NCBI GenBank assembly: GCA_001880285.1 | Contig: CP016269.1 | Coordinates: 2,862,501-2,926,500 of the forward strand | Direction: 5' to 3' | Origin: Flavobacteriaceae bacterium UJ101 | GTDB taxonomy: Bacteria > Bacteroidota > Bacteroidia > Flavobacteriales > UJ101 | Length of the DNA: 64,000 nucleotides | Part shown: positions 18,252-28,537 of the stretch, piece by piece | Layout of the letters: the number at the start of each line of letters is the position of its first letter | Position numbering within the stretch: position 1 is the first letter of the stretch | Notes under the pieces: model-generated | What the model was told of the DNA's origin: nothing | The model's database searches: none | The model's input: the letters and a program-made list of their open reading frames with translations, nothing else | Made by a program: the position numbers and the translations under genes

Positions 18252-19742
18252 ATGAAAAATCAAAAAAAAATTACAACAGAGGTTGGAACACCCGTGTATC
18301 ATTATGAAGATTCACAAACGGCAGGAGGAGCTAGAGGACCTGTTTTATTGCAGGATTATTTTCTTCAAGAAAAATTAGCACATTTTAATAGAGAAAGAAT
18401 ACCAGAAAGAGTTGTTCATGCCAAAGGAACAGGAGCGTATGGTAAATTTACAGTAACACATGATATTACACAGTATACGAGAGCAGATTTGTTTTCAGAA
18501 ATAGGAAAAGAAACAAAGGTTTTTTTACGTTTTTCAACTGTAGGTGGTGAAAAAGGTTCTGCAGATGCAGAACGTGATCCACGTGGTTTTGCTGTTAAAT
18601 TTTATACAGAAGATGGAAATTGGGATATGGTAGGGAATAATACACCTGTATTTTTTATAAAGGATGCTAAAAAATTTCCTGATTTTATTCACACACAGAA
18701 ACGCCATCCTAAAACCAATTGTAAATCAGCTACTATGATGTGGGATTTTTGGTCATTAAATCCTGAATCATTACACCAGGTTATGATTTTGATGTCTGAT
18801 AGAGGAACTCCTAAAACCTATCGTCATATGAATGGTTATGGTTCACACACATTTTCAATGGTTAATAAAGAAAATGAACGTGTTTATGTGAAGTTTCATT
18901 TTAAAACGGATCAAGGAATTCAGAATTTTACAGATGAAGAGGCAACTGAAATGAAAGGAAATGATCCTGATCATGCACAACGTGATTTGGTAGAAGCAAT
19001 TGAAAAAGGTGATTTTCCAAAATGGAATGTTAAAATTCAAGTGATGACAGAAGAACAAGCTAAGACATTTCGTTGGAATCCATTTGATGTAACCAAAGTA
19101 TGGCCTCATGCTGATTATCCATTAATTGATGCTGGAGTATTAGAGTTAAATGAAATCCCATCTAATTATTTTGCAGATGTAGAACAAGCTGCTTTTGCTC
19201 CAACTAATGTAGTAGATGGTATTGGTTTTTCACCTGATAAAATGTTGCAAGGGCGTATTTTTGCATATCCAGATGCACATCGTTATCGAATTGGAGCCAA
19301 CTATAATGCATTACCCGTAAATAAGTGTCCATTTGCGACCAATAATTATAATCGTGATGGAGCTATGGCTTTTGATGGAAATGGAGGCGATGTACCGAAT
19401 TACTTTCCTAATAGTTTTGATGATTTAGAATTAGATGAATCAAGAAAAGGTCAAAATTATAATTTAAAATCTGCAGAAGTGGGTTATTTTGATCGAAATG
19501 GAGAAGGTGATGATGATCATTTCACTCAAGCAGGAGATTTATTTGCTAAAGTAATGACACCGGAAGAAAAAATGCGAACCGTGAATAATATTATAGGTGC
19601 TATGAATGGAATTGAGGGACCTAAACGTGATGAGATTATTAACCGCCAATTATGTCATTTTTTTAGAGCTAATATTCAGTTAGGACTTGCTATTGCTCAA
19701 GGATTAGGAGTGGAAATTGAAGAAGGAATGATGAAGCATTAA
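18252..19742 (+). CDS. Heme catalase (second of two)
   Basis: 496 residues. Catalytic His56 (RVVHAKGTG), Asn ([10 protein letters not shown]) and heme-ligand Tyr (GRIFAYPDAHRYRIG) are present. The central parts align closely with the upstream catalase, but the C-terminal third differs: here it has the usual AGDLFAKVMTPEEKMRTVNNI and NRQLCHFFRANIQLGLAIAQGLG blocks of clade-3-like catalases. It may be transcribed with the upstream gene or from its own promoter at the palindrome before it. Confidence 0.96.
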   Translation: MKNQKKITTEVGTPVYHYEDSQTAGGARGPVLLQDYFLQEKLAHFNRERIPERVVHAKGTGAYGKFTVTHDITQYTRADLFSEIGKETKVFLRFSTVGGEKGSADAERDPRGFAVKFYTEDGNWDMVGNNTPVFFIKDAKKFPDFIHTQKRHPKTNCKSATMMWDFWSLNPESLHQVMILMSDRGTPKTYRHMNGYGSHTFSMVNKENERVYVKFHFKTDQGIQNFTDEEATEMKGNDPDHAQRDLVEAIEKGDFPKWNVKIQVMTEEQAKTFRWNPFDVTKVWPHADYPLIDAGVLELNEIPSNYFADVEQAAFAPTNVVDGIGFSPDKMLQGRIFAYPDAHRYRIGANYNALPVNKCPFATNNYNRDGAMAFDGNGGDVPNYFPNSFDDLELDESRKGQNYNLKSAEVGYFDRNGEGDDDHFTQAGDLFAKVMTPEEKMRTVNNIIGAMNGIEGPKRDEIINRQLCHFFRANIQLGLAIAQGLGVEIEEGMMKH

Positions 19743-19765
19743 AAAGTATAAAAAGATAATAATGA

Positions 19766-19798
19766 AAGACCGTCCTGAATTTGTTTTGGGACGGTCTT
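19766..19798. terminator. Terminator between catalase and hydrolase genes
   Basis: A perfect 10-bp stem AAGACCGTCC/GGACGGTCTT with a 13-nt loop lies between two convergent genes; it probably works for both. Confidence 0.8.
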
Positions 19799-19808
19799 AT
19801 TATATATA

Positions 19809-21749
19809 TTATGTAGTGATTCTTTTTTGAACAGTTTGTCCCTTTGTATCTGTGATTTTGATAATTAAAATTCCATTGGTATTTTTTAAATTAACTTGAA
19901 ATTCAGTTTGATTTATGTTTTGATTAGAAAATATAGGTTGCCCTAATAAATTATAAATTTCAATAGAGTGTAGTTTTTCTTTTGATTGAACAAAAACAGT
20001 ATTATGAGAAGAGTATAATTGAATATTTTCTTTCGAATTAATATTTTTTTCAATTCCTTTCACTTCAAATGCATATTCATCAAGCTCTTTGGTATGAATG
20101 ACAATGATGTTATTGAGTTGTAAGTCTTTGTTTTCAATATGAATGGAATTATTTTTTATAGAGAATGGGATGGATTGATCATTAACAGAAATATGAGAAA
20201 TCGTTTGATTAAGTCCTTTTATATCAATAAAAAGTTCATGATCTGTTTTTTTAATAATTTGATTTACATTTTCTAAGAAAATACGTTCTTTTTTGGCAAA
20301 AGGTTCATAAGCGATGCTTCCATCATCATATTGTTTTTTTAGCATATAAATACCAGGAGTTAAATGTTCTGTTGAAAAGCTCCCTTTTGAAGAACGATAT
20401 GAAGAAACTTTCTGAATATCTTTTTGATTGAAATCGATGATGTCAATAATTTGACCTTCATTTGATGGTGTTATAATTTTATTACTTCTAGAATAATTTG
20501 GAGCATTGAAAATATTATATATAAATCTTCTTAAAGAAAAATCAGCATTACTAGCAATTAGATAAGGAGTAGTGCTTACTACATGTCCTCCAAATAATGG
20601 AATAGCTTTAATTTTAAAACGATTCCAGAAATCAAACCATGGATAATAATCCTGTTGAGTTTTAACTGTTTTTATAGTGTTTTTATAAGGAACTACCTGA
20701 TCAATTACTGAATAGGCTAAAGTTGTTTCAGTTGTATTATTCCAATCGTAAACATTATTTTCTTCTAAACATTTAAACAAAGGTGTATTAGGTCTGGTTG
20801 AAATATTTAAATGAGGATCTAACCAATTTTCATTAAACATTTCTTTCCATTTGTTATTGAGTCCAGGGAAAGTAAGTCCATTAGCAAAACCTACAATTTC
20901 CTTGTTATATATTTCATTATATTGAGGTTTTAACATTTCACTACTATTGGTATAGAGAGGGTATCCAATAGCATCACAAGTATATAAAGTGGCTAATTGC
21001 ACAGGAGGAAAAGGAACAATTTCTTGATCAGATAAATAATGATTCCAATTAGAATCAGACATGTCGTAAGGACCTGATAAAAGATATGCATAATCAAAAG
21101 AATATTCTTGATTATAGTCTTCTTTTAAGGCTTTTAAAGTAGCCATTCCAGCATGAGCCCCTTGTGAATATCCTGCCAAAAAGTTTTGTCCGTTTAGTTT
21201 AGTATGAAGCTCTTTAAATAAAGCATCAGAAGCTCGGCGCATGTCGATCATAGCATTAGCTTCTGTTTCAGCATGTAAATAACGATGAATTCCTTCTCCG
21301 TCACCCATTCCAATATAATCTGGAGCAATAACGACAAAATCGTTAAGAGCATAACTAAGTGGTAAGACAAAATTGATAACAAGTGCATCTTTAAGGTTAG
21401 ATGGTACATTTTCTTTTTTATCAGTAGTTGGATGGCCATAGGTTACAATCGTTTTGTATTGATTGGTGTTAGGAATCATGACCAGGCCTGTTGCTTTTAA
21501 TAAAGTTTTATCGTAATCTTCTGTCCAATAAGTTAATTTATATGCCTTTAAATCTTTTTTATTAAATAGTAAGAAATTGAGAATAAAAGGATCTAAGGAT
21601 AAATCTTGATTGATATTTTTGTGAATCCAAGATTGTATACTTTCTTTAGATAGATCTAATACTAATTCTTGTGAAATTAATTCACCCCTTTTTTGAGCAT
21701 TAAAGAATAGAGAAGCTAATAGTAATATAGCTAGTACAAATTTTTTCAT
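19809..21749 (-). CDS. Secreted alpha/beta hydrolase with type IX sorting domain
   Basis: 646 residues. A signal peptide (MKKFVLAILLLASLFFNAQ) is followed by an alpha/beta-hydrolase domain: the region VIAPDYIGMGDGEG and the nucleophile elbow GYSQGAHAG are clear, with DQVVPY and FGGHVV as likely positions of the acid and His. This resembles lipase or esterase proteins that act on bulky substrates. The last 70 residues (NIQLYSSHNTVFVQS...IEIYNLLGQPIFS...ILIIKITDTKGQTVQKRI) fit the type A C-terminal domain recognised by the type IX secretion system, so the enzyme should be exported across the outer membrane. Substrate unknown. Confidence 0.85.
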   Translation of the reverse strand: MKKFVLAILLLASLFFNAQKRGELISQELVLDLSKESIQSWIHKNINQDLSLDPFILNFLLFNKKDLKAYKLTYWTEDYDKTLLKATGLVMIPNTNQYKTIVTYGHPTTDKKENVPSNLKDALVINFVLPLSYALNDFVVIAPDYIGMGDGEGIHRYLHAETEANAMIDMRRASDALFKELHTKLNGQNFLAGYSQGAHAGMATLKALKEDYNQEYSFDYAYLLSGPYDMSDSNWNHYLSDQEIVPFPPVQLATLYTCDAIGYPLYTNSSEMLKPQYNEIYNKEIVGFANGLTFPGLNNKWKEMFNENWLDPHLNISTRPNTPLFKCLEENNVYDWNNTTETTLAYSVIDQVVPYKNTIKTVKTQQDYYPWFDFWNRFKIKAIPLFGGHVVSTTPYLIASNADFSLRRFIYNIFNAPNYSRSNKIITPSNEGQIIDIIDFNQKDIQKVSSYRSSKGSFSTEHLTPGIYMLKKQYDDGSIAYEPFAKKERIFLENVNQIIKKTDHELFIDIKGLNQTISHISVNDQSIPFSIKNNSIHIENKDLQLNNIIVIHTKELDEYAFEVKGIEKNINSKENIQLYSSHNTVFVQSKEKLHSIEIYNLLGQPIFSNQNINQTEFQVNLKNTNGILIIKITDTKGQTVQKRITT

Positions 21750-21912
21750 GTAATTAATTTTTGTGCTAAAATACTATTCTGTACCTGTTTATAGGTACCA
21801 AAAATGGTTTATTTTTATTGAATTTTCATAATCTATCAAAAGATAATTTTTTAATGAATTTTGAATTATTTTTTTACGTATTACTAATTGAAATGTAGTT
21901 AAATATGAATAA

Positions 21913-21946
21913 AAAATTCCTTATAATTGAGGTTATAAGGAATTTT
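21913..21946 (-). terminator. Terminator of the surface-protein pair
   Basis: A perfect 14-bp stem AAAATTCCTTATAA/TTATAAGGAATTTT with a 6-nt loop lies just past the stop of the minus-strand gene at 21990, followed in that direction by TTTTTAT. Confidence 0.8.
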
Positions 21947-21989
21947 ATTGATAGAATAAATATTTTCAATAATTTTAATCGATATATAG

Positions 21990-22889
21990 TTAACGTAATT
22001 CTTTTCTTTCAACACTTAATGTCCAAGGTCCTGATGAACTCACTGTAATATTACTCCCAGCGGTTATAGTTACTGCTGAGTTAATAGTAGCTGTACTTGT
22101 ATTATTACCTGTTACTGCAAAACTGGCAGAACTTCCATCGCAAAAATTATCATTTTGTAAAATATCTACTCGAGCATTAGTTCCTGTTGTTACAATGGCT
22201 TCTAAGTAAAGGCAATCTCCATTTGCGTTACGATTAGAAATAATAGTAAAATAACTTGCTTGATTAGCTGTTGCTGATGAAACAGAAAAAGATTCGTTAG
22301 ATCCACTTGCCACACTTGTAATTGCTTCAGATTTTCCAACATTAACGAGGTCTAAAAGAGTATTAAAGTCTACCCAAGTAGCGTTTCCATTAGCATCAGA
22401 TACTAAAATGCGATTAGCTGATTGGTTGCCATCAACATATCTCATCGTTCCGTTTACTTGTAGATTAGCGTTGGGTGAAGTAGTCCCAATTCCTACGTTT
22501 CCAGTACTGGTTATTCTCATTCTTTCGTTAAAACCATCATCGTGACGAGTTCCAAAGGAAAGACCTGCGTATCCATTGGTTGTATTTCGATTAATTCCTG
22601 TAATAGAGGCTCCAGTTAAACCTGTACCAGATGTCGATGGAACAAAAGCTAAAGAAGCAAAACTACTATTACTATCATTTTCATTGTAGAGAATTAATTG
22701 TCTTGGAGTACCTTGACCACATGGTCCTCCACAATTATTAGTTCCGAACATGGCAATGTCCATTGTGTTTCCAGGACTAGGGTTTATAACATGAAGTCGG
22801 GCTGCTGGAGAGTTTGTGTTAATTCCTACTTGTGCATATATACATGCTCCAATTAAGAGCATGAAAATGCTTAATTTTCTTTTTTCCAT
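21990..22889 (-). CDS. Surface/tail-fibre-like protein of the QVGIGT family
   Basis: 299 residues. A signal peptide is followed by AQVGINTNSPAARLHV. A second fibre-like block VGIGTTSPNANLQVNGTMRY lies near residue 135, and ERMRITSTGNVGIG just before it is typical of trimeric fibre and adhesin stalks. The C-terminal half is Ser/Thr/Asn-rich beta-type sequence with a possible disulfide pair (GDCLYLE, NDNFCDGS). Ends SVERKELR. It lies 38 bp behind a paralogue and probably shares its transcript. Function unknown; likely surface-exposed. Confidence 0.75.
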   Translation of the reverse strand: MEKRKLSIFMLLIGACIYAQVGINTNSPAARLHVINPSPGNTMDIAMFGTNNCGGPCGQGTPRQLILYNENDSNSSFASLAFVPSTSGTGLTGASITGINRNTTNGYAGLSFGTRHDDGFNERMRITSTGNVGIGTTSPNANLQVNGTMRYVDGNQSANRILVSDANGNATWVDFNTLLDLVNVGKSEAITSVASGSNESFSVSSATANQASYFTIISNRNANGDCLYLEAIVTTGTNARVDILQNDNFCDGSSASFAVTGNNTSTATINSAVTITAGSNITVSSSGPWTLSVERKELR

Positions 22890-22927
22890 TATATATAGTT
22901 TTTAAATTGATTATAAATATTTACTAA

Positions 22928-23818
22928 TTATAATTGTGTAGTTGTTATAGTATAGTTTCTATTATTGGCATTGTTATTTGTTAAGGTTAATTGGGTTCCA
23001 GCACTATTTACCGTTAAAGTATAGTCCCAAACACCATCAGTGCCATCAGCACAGTTCCCAATACTTGCAGCTGTAATAACGTTACTCCTCCCTGAACTTT
23101 GGCGAGTGGAAACCTGTTGAGTAGATTGGACTTGTCCATTTAGAAATAATAATGCATCTCTTGCAACAGTAAATGTACTTATCATATCTCGACCACAAGC
23201 ATCTAATGATCTTACAATAACAATTGAACCACTGGTTGAATTTAATGTAGCTGTTCCTGATCCTCCTGGAGTTATTCCTGATAGAGACGTACTACCAGAT
23301 TTTGCTATAGATTTAATATTTCCATTAGTATCAGCCACCATAGTACTAAAGTTAGCAGTATTAGTTTCAGTTGGTAGTGATCGTATTCTCAAATCACCAT
23401 TGACATCTAGAGTAGTTGAAGGTTGACTAATTCCAATCCCCACATTTCCAGTGTTTTGAATAGTCATTCTATCGGTCATAGATGAAGATGCTGAAGAAGC
23501 TGTAGAAAAAACTAAATGTGCTCCGTCTACTTTTGAATTGGAGATAGGAGTTCTACTTGATATTTTTGCTCCGTCATTTCCTGATACTTGAAATTCTATT
23601 ATAGACATATCAGCAGTGGTATCGCCACGTCTTCCACTTATGATCATTTTAGCTTGTCCATTTACACCTACTACATCATTGGATTTAAGCCTTAGACTAG
23701 AATTTGACTGTACAATATCAAGTGTGTTTTCGGGTGTATTGGTTCCTATACCTACTTGTGCATATATCCACGCTCCAATTAAGAGTATAGGAATGCTTAA
23801 TCTTATTTTTCTCATCAC
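22928..23818 (-). CDS. Surface/tail-fibre-like protein, paralogue of the next gene
   Basis: 296 residues with the same layout as 21990-22889: signal peptide, AQVGIGTNTPENTLDI, RMTIQNTGNVGIGISQPSTTLDVNGDLRI in the middle, and a C-terminal domain with two Cys (SLDACGRDM, SIGNCADG). It is the first gene of the pair. The two probably arose by duplication and now differ in the C-terminal domains. Confidence 0.75.
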   Translation of the reverse strand: MMRKIRLSIPILLIGAWIYAQVGIGTNTPENTLDIVQSNSSLRLKSNDVVGVNGQAKMIISGRRGDTTADMSIIEFQVSGNDGAKISSRTPISNSKVDGAHLVFSTASSASSSMTDRMTIQNTGNVGIGISQPSTTLDVNGDLRIRSLPTETNTANFSTMVADTNGNIKSIAKSGSTSLSGITPGGSGTATLNSTSGSIVIVRSLDACGRDMISTFTVARDALLFLNGQVQSTQQVSTRQSSGRSNVITAASIGNCADGTDGVWDYTLTVNSAGTQLTLTNNNANNRNYTITTTQL

Positions 23819-24212
23819 TAAAAGCTTATTAAGTTGTTATTATAAAATAAATAGAATAGAGCAAAAATGTTTTAAAATTTGCTTAAAGCCCGTAAATAAT
23901 AGACGGAGTAAGTATTTTATTAGGTGATTGTTTTTTAATACACGATCAAACTCTTATGATAGAGTAGGCAAGTATATTTTTAAATAATAGATGATTGTAT
24001 TGTGAATGTAAAATCCACAAAATTTTGTTAAACTTTTTCATTTCCCCGTATTGTTTTTTTAATTTCTAATGATCAAATATTAAAAAAAAGGATAAATATG
24101 TGTATGGATATATGTTAAATTAAGGTTAAGTATAATTAAAATACATGATTATATTATTTAAATATATATTAATTTAATTATTTGTATTTAAAAATAAAGT
24201 TCTTATATGGTG
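23819..24212. other. 394-bp intergenic region
   Basis: AT-rich DNA between the surface-protein pair (which starts here, minus strand) and the end of aroB (also minus). It must hold the promoter of the surface-protein pair and the end of the aroB transcript, but I see no clear TAnnTTTG on the minus strand, no strong hairpin and no ORF. Confidence 0.5.
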
Positions 24213-25280
24213 TTAAAGATTGTAGAATTCGAAGGACTCTTTTATTAATTCCATGGTTGCTGGACAGTTGAATTCACATTCTCCTATTTTAGAAAGTAAA
24301 GAAAATTTAAATTCTCCTTCTATATTTTTCTTGTCATGTTCCATATAATTTAAAATAGAATCAAGATTGAAAATAGAAGAATCTACTTTAGGGAAAACTG
24401 CCAAAAGAGAAGATTTAATTTCTTTCATTTCTTTTTCTGGAAGATTGGTTGTTTTGAATGCAATATAAGCTTCACATATCATTCCTATGGCAATAGATTC
24501 TCCATGAAGTAATTGGTTTTCAGTGTTTAACAAGGAAGATTCAATTCCATGCCCAATGGTATGCCCAAAATTCAATATTTTACGTAATCCTTTTTCTTTT
24601 GGATCACTTTCTACTACGTTCTTTTTAATTGAAACAGAATCATAAATTAAGTTTTCTAATTGATCGTAATCTAGATCTTTATAAGCATAATTTAAGGTTT
24701 CCCAATGTGTTTTATCTTGAATCAAACCATGTTTTAACATTTCAGCTAATCCTGATTTAAGTTGACGTTGTTCTAATGTTTGTAAAAATTGCGTGTCAAT
24801 TAAAATCATTTCAGGATATGAAAAAACACCCACTTGATTTTTTAAATGACCTAAGTCAATTCCTGTCTTTCCTCCGACAGAAGCATCTACTTGAGAGAGC
24901 AAGGTAGTTGGAATATTGATATAACGAATTCCTCTTTTGAAAGTAGAAGCTACAAAGCCCCCCATATCTGTAATAACACCACCACCTAAGTTTATCATTA
25001 AACTATTACGATCAGCACCTAATTCAGACAATGTGTCCCACAAAAGAACACATGTTTCAATATTTTTATTGATTTCACCTTCTTCAATCTCAATGATTTC
25101 GACTTCTGATAAAACCGAATTAGCCATTAAAATTGGTAAACAATATTCATTGGTATTATTATCAGTTAATATGAAAACTTTGCTAATATTTGTTTGATTG
25201 GCAATTAAATAGTCGTTTAATTTAGAATATGATTCTAAACCAAAGTAAATACTATAATCTAAACAATTGATCTTTGTCAT
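24213..25280 (-). CDS. aroB: 3-Dehydroquinate synthase
   Basis: 355 residues. The NAD-binding and active-site blocks are visible: NLGGGVITDMGGFVASTFKRGI, IPTTLLSQVDASVGGKTGID, a zinc-ligand region around NFGHTIGHGIES, and HGESIAIGMICE. The enzyme converts DAHP to 3-dehydroquinate, the second step of the shikimate pathway. It is divergent from proline dehydrogenase with 72 bp between the starts. Confidence 0.96.
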   Translation of the reverse strand: MTKINCLDYSIYFGLESYSKLNDYLIANQTNISKVFILTDNNTNEYCLPILMANSVLSEVEIIEIEEGEINKNIETCVLLWDTLSELGADRNSLMINLGGGVITDMGGFVASTFKRGIRYINIPTTLLSQVDASVGGKTGIDLGHLKNQVGVFSYPEMILIDTQFLQTLEQRQLKSGLAEMLKHGLIQDKTHWETLNYAYKDLDYDQLENLIYDSVSIKKNVVESDPKEKGLRKILNFGHTIGHGIESSLLNTENQLLHGESIAIGMICEAYIAFKTTNLPEKEMKEIKSSLLAVFPKVDSSIFNLDSILNYMEHDKKNIEGEFKFSLLSKIGECEFNCPATMELIKESFEFYNL

Positions 25281-25352
25281 GTTTATCTAAGATTTCTTTA
25301 GAAATGATAAAAATAATAATTATTTTTAAGCAAAAGATTTAAAAGATAAAAA

Positions 25353-26516
25353 ATGTCAAAACGATTTGATAATACGGAGATTGCTTTCAAAGTGAAATCT
25401 AATTATGAATTAAAAAAAGCCTACTATTTGTTTAGTATGGTAGCCAGCGAAACCCTAACAACCGTAGGTTCTTTTATGTTAAACAAAACCATTGGAATTG
25501 GTTTGGTGAAAAATATGGTGAAGCAAACTGTGTTTAAACATTTTTGTGCAGGAGAAGATAAAGATGAAAGTCTAGAATTGATTAAAACGTTAAATGAGTA
25601 TAATGTTAAAAGTATTTTAGATTATTCAGTAGAAGGGAAGGATAGTGAAGCCGATTTTGATCGAACATTTCAAGAAATTTTATCGAATATTGATTTAGCT
25701 AAAAAAACAGATGGAGTTCCATTTGTAGTTTTTAAACCAACAGGATTTGGAAGTTTAGATTTGTATGAAAAGGTTCAGAATAATGAAAAACTTTCAGAAG
25801 AAGAACAGGCAGCATGGGAGCGAGTAAAAAAACGTTTTTATGATGTTTGTAAAAAAGCTTACGATTTACAAGTTCGTGTTATGATTGATGCAGAAGATTC
25901 ATGGGGGCAAACAGCTGTAGATGATCTAGTTGAAAACTTAATGCAAGAATTTAATAAAGAATACTGTATTGTAAGTAATACATTACAAATGTATCGTCAT
26001 GATCGTTTGGATTATTTGAAAGGAATTTATGATAGAGCTCAAAAAGAAGGGTATATATTAGGATTTAAAATTGTTCGAGGAGCTTATATGGAAAAAGAAC
26101 GTGAAAGAGCTGAAGAAAAAGGATATCCTTCTCCAATTAATCCAACAAAAGAGGCAACAGATCAATTGTATGATGATGCTTTAGCATTTATTTTAGATCG
26201 AATAGATGGTATCTTATTATTTGCAGGAACACATAATGAAAAAAGTTCTGAAATTGTATTATCAACGATTGAAAGTAAAGGGTTATCAACTCATCATGAT
26301 CATATTTGGTTAGGTCAGTTATATGGAATGAGTGATAATATTTCATTTAATGCAGCCAAAGAAGGATTTAATGTAGCAAAATATTTACCATATGGACCTG
26401 TTCAAGATGTAATGCCGTATTTAATTCGTAGAGCGGAAGAAAATACATCCATAGCAGGGCAAACTACACGTGAATTGGATTTGATTAAAGAAGAAATGAA
26501 ACGTAGAAGAGCATAA
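25353..26516 (+). CDS. Proline dehydrogenase
   Basis: 387 residues of the stand-alone type found in Bacteroidota (no fused aldehyde dehydrogenase). Visible motifs: KIVRGAYMEKERERA with the active-site Arg/Lys region, LFAGTHNEKSS, YLPYGPVQDVMPYLIRRAEENTS with the substrate-binding RR pair. It oxidises proline to pyrroline-5-carboxylate with FAD and passes electrons to the membrane quinone pool, here menaquinone. Followed by a clear terminator. Confidence 0.93.
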   Translation: MSKRFDNTEIAFKVKSNYELKKAYYLFSMVASETLTTVGSFMLNKTIGIGLVKNMVKQTVFKHFCAGEDKDESLELIKTLNEYNVKSILDYSVEGKDSEADFDRTFQEILSNIDLAKKTDGVPFVVFKPTGFGSLDLYEKVQNNEKLSEEEQAAWERVKKRFYDVCKKAYDLQVRVMIDAEDSWGQTAVDDLVENLMQEFNKEYCIVSNTLQMYRHDRLDYLKGIYDRAQKEGYILGFKIVRGAYMEKERERAEEKGYPSPINPTKEATDQLYDDALAFILDRIDGILLFAGTHNEKSSEIVLSTIESKGLSTHHDHIWLGQLYGMSDNISFNAAKEGFNVAKYLPYGPVQDVMPYLIRRAEENTSIAGQTTRELDLIKEEMKRRRA

Positions 26517-26528
26517 GCATAAAAAAAT

Positions 26529-26553
26529 AAAAGCACCTTTTAAGTGCTTTTTT
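26529..26553. terminator. Terminator between convergent genes
   Basis: Stem AAAAGCAC/GTGCTTTT (8 bp), loop 7 nt, followed by TTT on the + side and A-rich DNA on the other, so it can serve both strands. Confidence 0.85.
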
Positions 26554-26555
26554 GT

Positions 26556-28478
26556 TTAATTTTTTAACCATGCATTTCGTAAAATTAATCTTGGGTCATC
26601 TGTAGGTAGATCTAGAGGAGATAGAATGTCGCTTTGTACTTTTGCATCGATAATATTTCCAGATAAGGTGATTTCTTGCCCATCTCTTTTTATTAACAAA
26701 GTAACTGGGTCTCCTGTTTTCCATAATATAGATTTGTTGTAGAGTATATCATAAGAGTTTGAAGTTAGAAAATCTTCTCCATTTACTTGTAAAAGTATAT
26801 CATTGTGTTGAACACCTAAATTAATAAGTCCAGTGTTTAAAGGAACCTTAGGAGTGAAGAAAAATTCGTTTTGGTCATTAAGCCTCAAATTAAAACTATT
26901 GTATTTAGAATCGAAAAAGTAATAGGAATCAATGGTAGTGTTTTGATAATCGATTCCAACTTTTCTTAAATATTTTAAATAATCGTGAGGAGTTGTTCCA
27001 TCAATATATTGATTCAATATTTCTCCTACATTTGGAGAAGTTAAAGAGGTAATTTCACTTAATAAGTTATCATCTTTAAAAGGTTTTTCAGAACCGTATT
27101 TTTCAGCTAATTTTTTCATTAAATCTAATAATCCTTCTTCACCATTACTATCTTCTCTAAGTTGAATGTCAATGCATAAGGCAACGAGTGTAGCAGTAGA
27201 ATAAAAAATATAAACTTGTTCTTGATATTGTGGATTTAAAATATTTTTACTTCGGGAGGTTAATGATGTATCAAATCCATAATAATTAGTATATCTCATT
27301 TTATTAACAATTTGAGTGTCAATATATTTTTGCAATGAAAAAATATTTTGATTAACTCTGAAAAAACCTGAAAAATATTCCGTAACTCCTTCATACATCC
27401 AAAGGTGTTGAGACATATTAGGGAAATTATAGTCGAAATAATGAATTTCTTCGGAATGAATTGCTAAAGGTGTTATAATGTGAAAAAATTCATGAGAAAT
27501 AAAATGATTGATGAGTTCATTTTGTAAAGCTTCGAAGGTGCTATTTTCTGGGTAAACAACTGTAGTTGAAGTGTTGTGTTCTAAAGCTCCTACACCTTGA
27601 GCATCATCGTCTTGTTTTGTTGTTAAATAAACAAGGACATTATATTCTTTTGTGGTATTAAAATCTCCTAAAAAGTTTTTTTGAGCAGTCATCATTGCTT
27701 TTAAAGAAGGGATCAAACTCTTAGCAGTATGAGTATTATGGGGTGAGTAGACTGTAAGTGTTACAGTTAGATCATTAATCATAAAAGATTCAGAGTTCCC
27801 TTTTGTATAGACTACAGGATTGTCTACAACTTGAAAGTAATTTTCAGTTTGAAAAACATCAATTAATTCAGATGAAATAGATTCATAAAAATCAGGAATA
27901 TTTGAAGTCAAGTGTAAAGAAGAGGTTTCAATAAAGCTTTGGGGATGCTTAATTCCTATAATATAAGGGGTCTCTTTCATTTGACTAAAGTATCCTATAA
28001 AATTAGGTAGGTTTAAAAAATAGTTTTGGTTTTCTAAAATATTTGATCCAGCTGGAGAGAAAACATTATGAGTTTTTTCTGTATCAAAAGTATCATTGAC
28101 CCAATACGTAATTTTTTCTAATTGATCGGCATTAGAAATGGTCCATGAATTATTACTTGTTTTATTGATTTTTAATTCTTTACCAAGTTTATCAAAAGCT
28201 TTAAAATCATCAATAAATTGTCCGAAATTAAGTAAACTATAGGTGCCAGGAATAATAGAGGGGAGGTAATAAGTCGTTTCTGTAGTGTTCAATTGGGGGG
28301 GATGCAATTCTACCATAACTCGATCATCTTCTACAATAGTTAAATCAATTAAAGTTTGAATGGGTTCATTACTATTTATATCAGGCGGATTTGTGATGTT
28401 ATCATCATCATCTTGACAGGAATATATCGTACATACCAACAGTGTATATAGGATACTTTTTTGAATAATCTTTCTCAT
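26556..28478 (-). CDS. M61 family glycyl aminopeptidase-like lipoprotein
   Basis: 640 residues. The lipoprotein signal (TLLVCTIYSC) is followed by QDDDDN, an acidic stretch like the surface lipoprotein export signal. The catalytic zinc motif HEFFH lies mid-protein (ISHEFFHIITPL), with the downstream Glu likely in YEGVTEYFSG. A PDZ-like domain forms the C-terminus (NTGLINLGVQHNDILLQVNGEDF). M61 peptidases remove N-terminal Gly or Ala from peptides. Probably an outer-membrane, surface-exposed peptidase involved in nutrient scavenging. It stands alone in its operon. Confidence 0.88.
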   Translation of the reverse strand: MRKIIQKSILYTLLVCTIYSCQDDDDNITNPPDINSNEPIQTLIDLTIVEDDRVMVELHPPQLNTTETTYYLPSIIPGTYSLLNFGQFIDDFKAFDKLGKELKINKTSNNSWTISNADQLEKITYWVNDTFDTEKTHNVFSPAGSNILENQNYFLNLPNFIGYFSQMKETPYIIGIKHPQSFIETSSLHLTSNIPDFYESISSELIDVFQTENYFQVVDNPVVYTKGNSESFMINDLTVTLTVYSPHNTHTAKSLIPSLKAMMTAQKNFLGDFNTTKEYNVLVYLTTKQDDDAQGVGALEHNTSTTVVYPENSTFEALQNELINHFISHEFFHIITPLAIHSEEIHYFDYNFPNMSQHLWMYEGVTEYFSGFFRVNQNIFSLQKYIDTQIVNKMRYTNYYGFDTSLTSRSKNILNPQYQEQVYIFYSTATLVALCIDIQLREDSNGEEGLLDLMKKLAEKYGSEKPFKDDNLLSEITSLTSPNVGEILNQYIDGTTPHDYLKYLRKVGIDYQNTTIDSYYFFDSKYNSFNLRLNDQNEFFFTPKVPLNTGLINLGVQHNDILLQVNGEDFLTSNSYDILYNKSILWKTGDPVTLLIKRDGQEITLSGNIIDAKVQSDILSPLDLPTDDPRLILRNAWLKN

Positions 28479-28537
28479 ATCTTTTTTATATAAAAATATG
28501 TATAATTATTTATAAGTAAAAGATAAGTTTTTGAAAT

